Of a DNA stretch of 5,975 nt, positions 5,516 to 5,975 are shown one piece after another (position 1 is the stretch's first letter; each line of letters begins with the position of its first letter). The position numbers and the translations under genes were made by a program. Under the pieces are notes generated by a model that made no database searches, was not told the origin of the DNA, and saw nothing but the letters and a program-made list of their open reading frames with translations. Location: NCBI GenBank assembly GCA_021823385.1, contig JAKAOC010000168.1:1-5975 (forward strand). Direction: 5' to 3'. Origin of the DNA: Actinomycetes bacterium (GTDB lineage Bacteria > Actinomycetota > Acidimicrobiia > Acidimicrobiales > Acidimicrobiaceae).

Positions 5516-5975
5516 TCAGCGGGCCCTGGACACCGCCAGGCGTATGAGTTCGGAGACATCCTGGCTCTTGGCCTTCTCGGCGTCCTCTTTGTACTTGACG
5601 ACCGAGGCGAGACTCTGGCTGAAGAGCTCCTCGGTCATCTCGGCGGCTCCCAAAGCCTGGAGCGAGCGGACCCAGTCGATTGACTCGGCAACACCGGGGG
5701 GCTTGAAGAGCCCCATGGCACGAAGCTGCTCCGAGAGGACCGCGACCTCCTTGGCCAGTAGCTCGGTGGCGGCGGGGACGCGGGTCATGATGATTCGGAC
5801 CTCGGTGGCGAAGTCCGGGTGGTCAACCCAGTGGTAGAGGCAGCGGCGCTTCAGGGCGTCGTGCAGGTCCCGGGTGCGATTGGAGGTGATGATCACCACC
5901 GGCGGCACCTTCGACACGATGGTGCCCAGCTCGGGAACGGTGGCCGCGTAGTCGGAAAGGGCCTCCAGCAGAAAG
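5516..5975 (-). CDS. coxD: MoxR-type AAA+ ATPase CoxD, N-terminus beyond window edge
   Basis: The C-terminal 152 residues of a MoxR-family AAA+ ATPase; the Walker A and B motifs lie outside the window. The frame is open to the right edge, so the GTG at 5917 is an internal valine codon, not a start. Numbering from the first complete codon (base 5974): ELGTI at 15-19, the sensor-1 strand VVIITSNRTRDLHDALKRRC at 26-45 with the arginine-finger region KRR at 42-44, YHWVDHPD at 47-54, and the sensor-2 helix GVAESIDWVRSL at 94-105. The wording TSNRTR-LHDALKRRCLYHW is characteristic of the CoxD/MoxR branch associated with CO dehydrogenase and other molybdenum hydroxylases. CoxD is described as a chaperone-like ATPase that acts on apo-CODH to allow sulfuration and copper insertion, together with CoxE. 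The TGA stop is 18 bp from the coxE start, giving close coupling. Confidence 0.93.
   Translation of the reverse strand, partial: FLLEALSDYAATVPELGTIVSKVPPVVIITSNRTRDLHDALKRRCLYHWVDHPDFATEVRIIMTRVPAATELLAKEVAVLSEQLRAMGLFKPPGVAESIDWVRSLQALGAAEMTEELFSQSLASVVKYKEDAEKAKSQDVSELIRLAVSRAR

Noticed and set aside
5516..5917. GTG at 5917 as the start of a short 133-residue protein
   Set aside because: The frame stays open to the window edge and the upstream residues (LLEALSDYA, VPELGTI) match the MoxR family, so this is the interior of coxD.
1..5975. CRISPR arrays, insertion sequences, tRNA genes, phage genes
   Set aside because: No regularly spaced direct repeats, transposase motifs, cloverleaf-like segments or phage-type proteins were seen; nearly every base is in a recognised gene.

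Overview
The window is strongly G+C-rich and tightly packed. It looks like a chromosomal segment of a high-G+C bacterium, most likely an actinomycete-type organism (Actinomycetota). The inference rests on three things: a DUF501 protein (a family found mainly in that phylum), a nicotinate phosphoribosyltransferase of the type seen in actinobacteria, and the base composition. No rRNA or other strong phylogenetic marker is present, so the assignment is tentative.

Layout. On the + strand, bases 1-1215 carry the 3' nine-tenths or so of a nicotinate phosphoribosyltransferase gene (pncB; NAD salvage), cut by the left edge. Everything else is on the - strand and reads right to left as one compact gene string: coxD (MoxR-type AAA+ ATPase, cut by the right edge), coxE (VWA-domain protein), coxF (XdhC/CoxI family), a MocA-like molybdenum cofactor cytidylyltransferase, coxG (SRPBCC domain plus C-terminal membrane anchor) and a DUF501 protein. 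Gaps are 18 bp (coxD-coxE), 97 bp (coxE-coxF), 2 bp (coxF-mocA), a 13-bp overlap (mocA-coxG) and 0 bp (coxG-DUF501). pncB and the DUF501 gene converge and share the bases CTAG, so each reads its own TAG stop from the same four bases. There is no non-coding stretch longer than 97 bp.

How the genes work together. CoxD, CoxE and CoxF are the maturation set of aerobic carbon monoxide dehydrogenase (Mo-Cu CODH) and related molybdenum hydroxylases. The MoxR ATPase and its VWA partner are thought to remodel the apo-enzyme for metal/sulfur centre assembly. The XdhC-type protein handles the molybdenum cofactor, and the MocA-like enzyme would make the cytosine dinucleotide form of that cofactor, which CODH uses. 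CoxG tethers the enzyme to the membrane and links it to the quinone pool. The structural genes (coxM, coxS, coxL) are not in the window; if present they should lie beyond base 5975, upstream of coxD. Without coxL the substrate (CO or another molybdenum-hydroxylase substrate) cannot be proved from this window.

I see no wholly new system. The points most worth a second look are the DUF501 gene fused in register behind coxG with only a TGA between them, the cofactor-nucleotide enzyme embedded between coxF and coxG, and a 21-bp exact inverted match between pncB and coxF caused by the same short peptide motif in two unrelated families.
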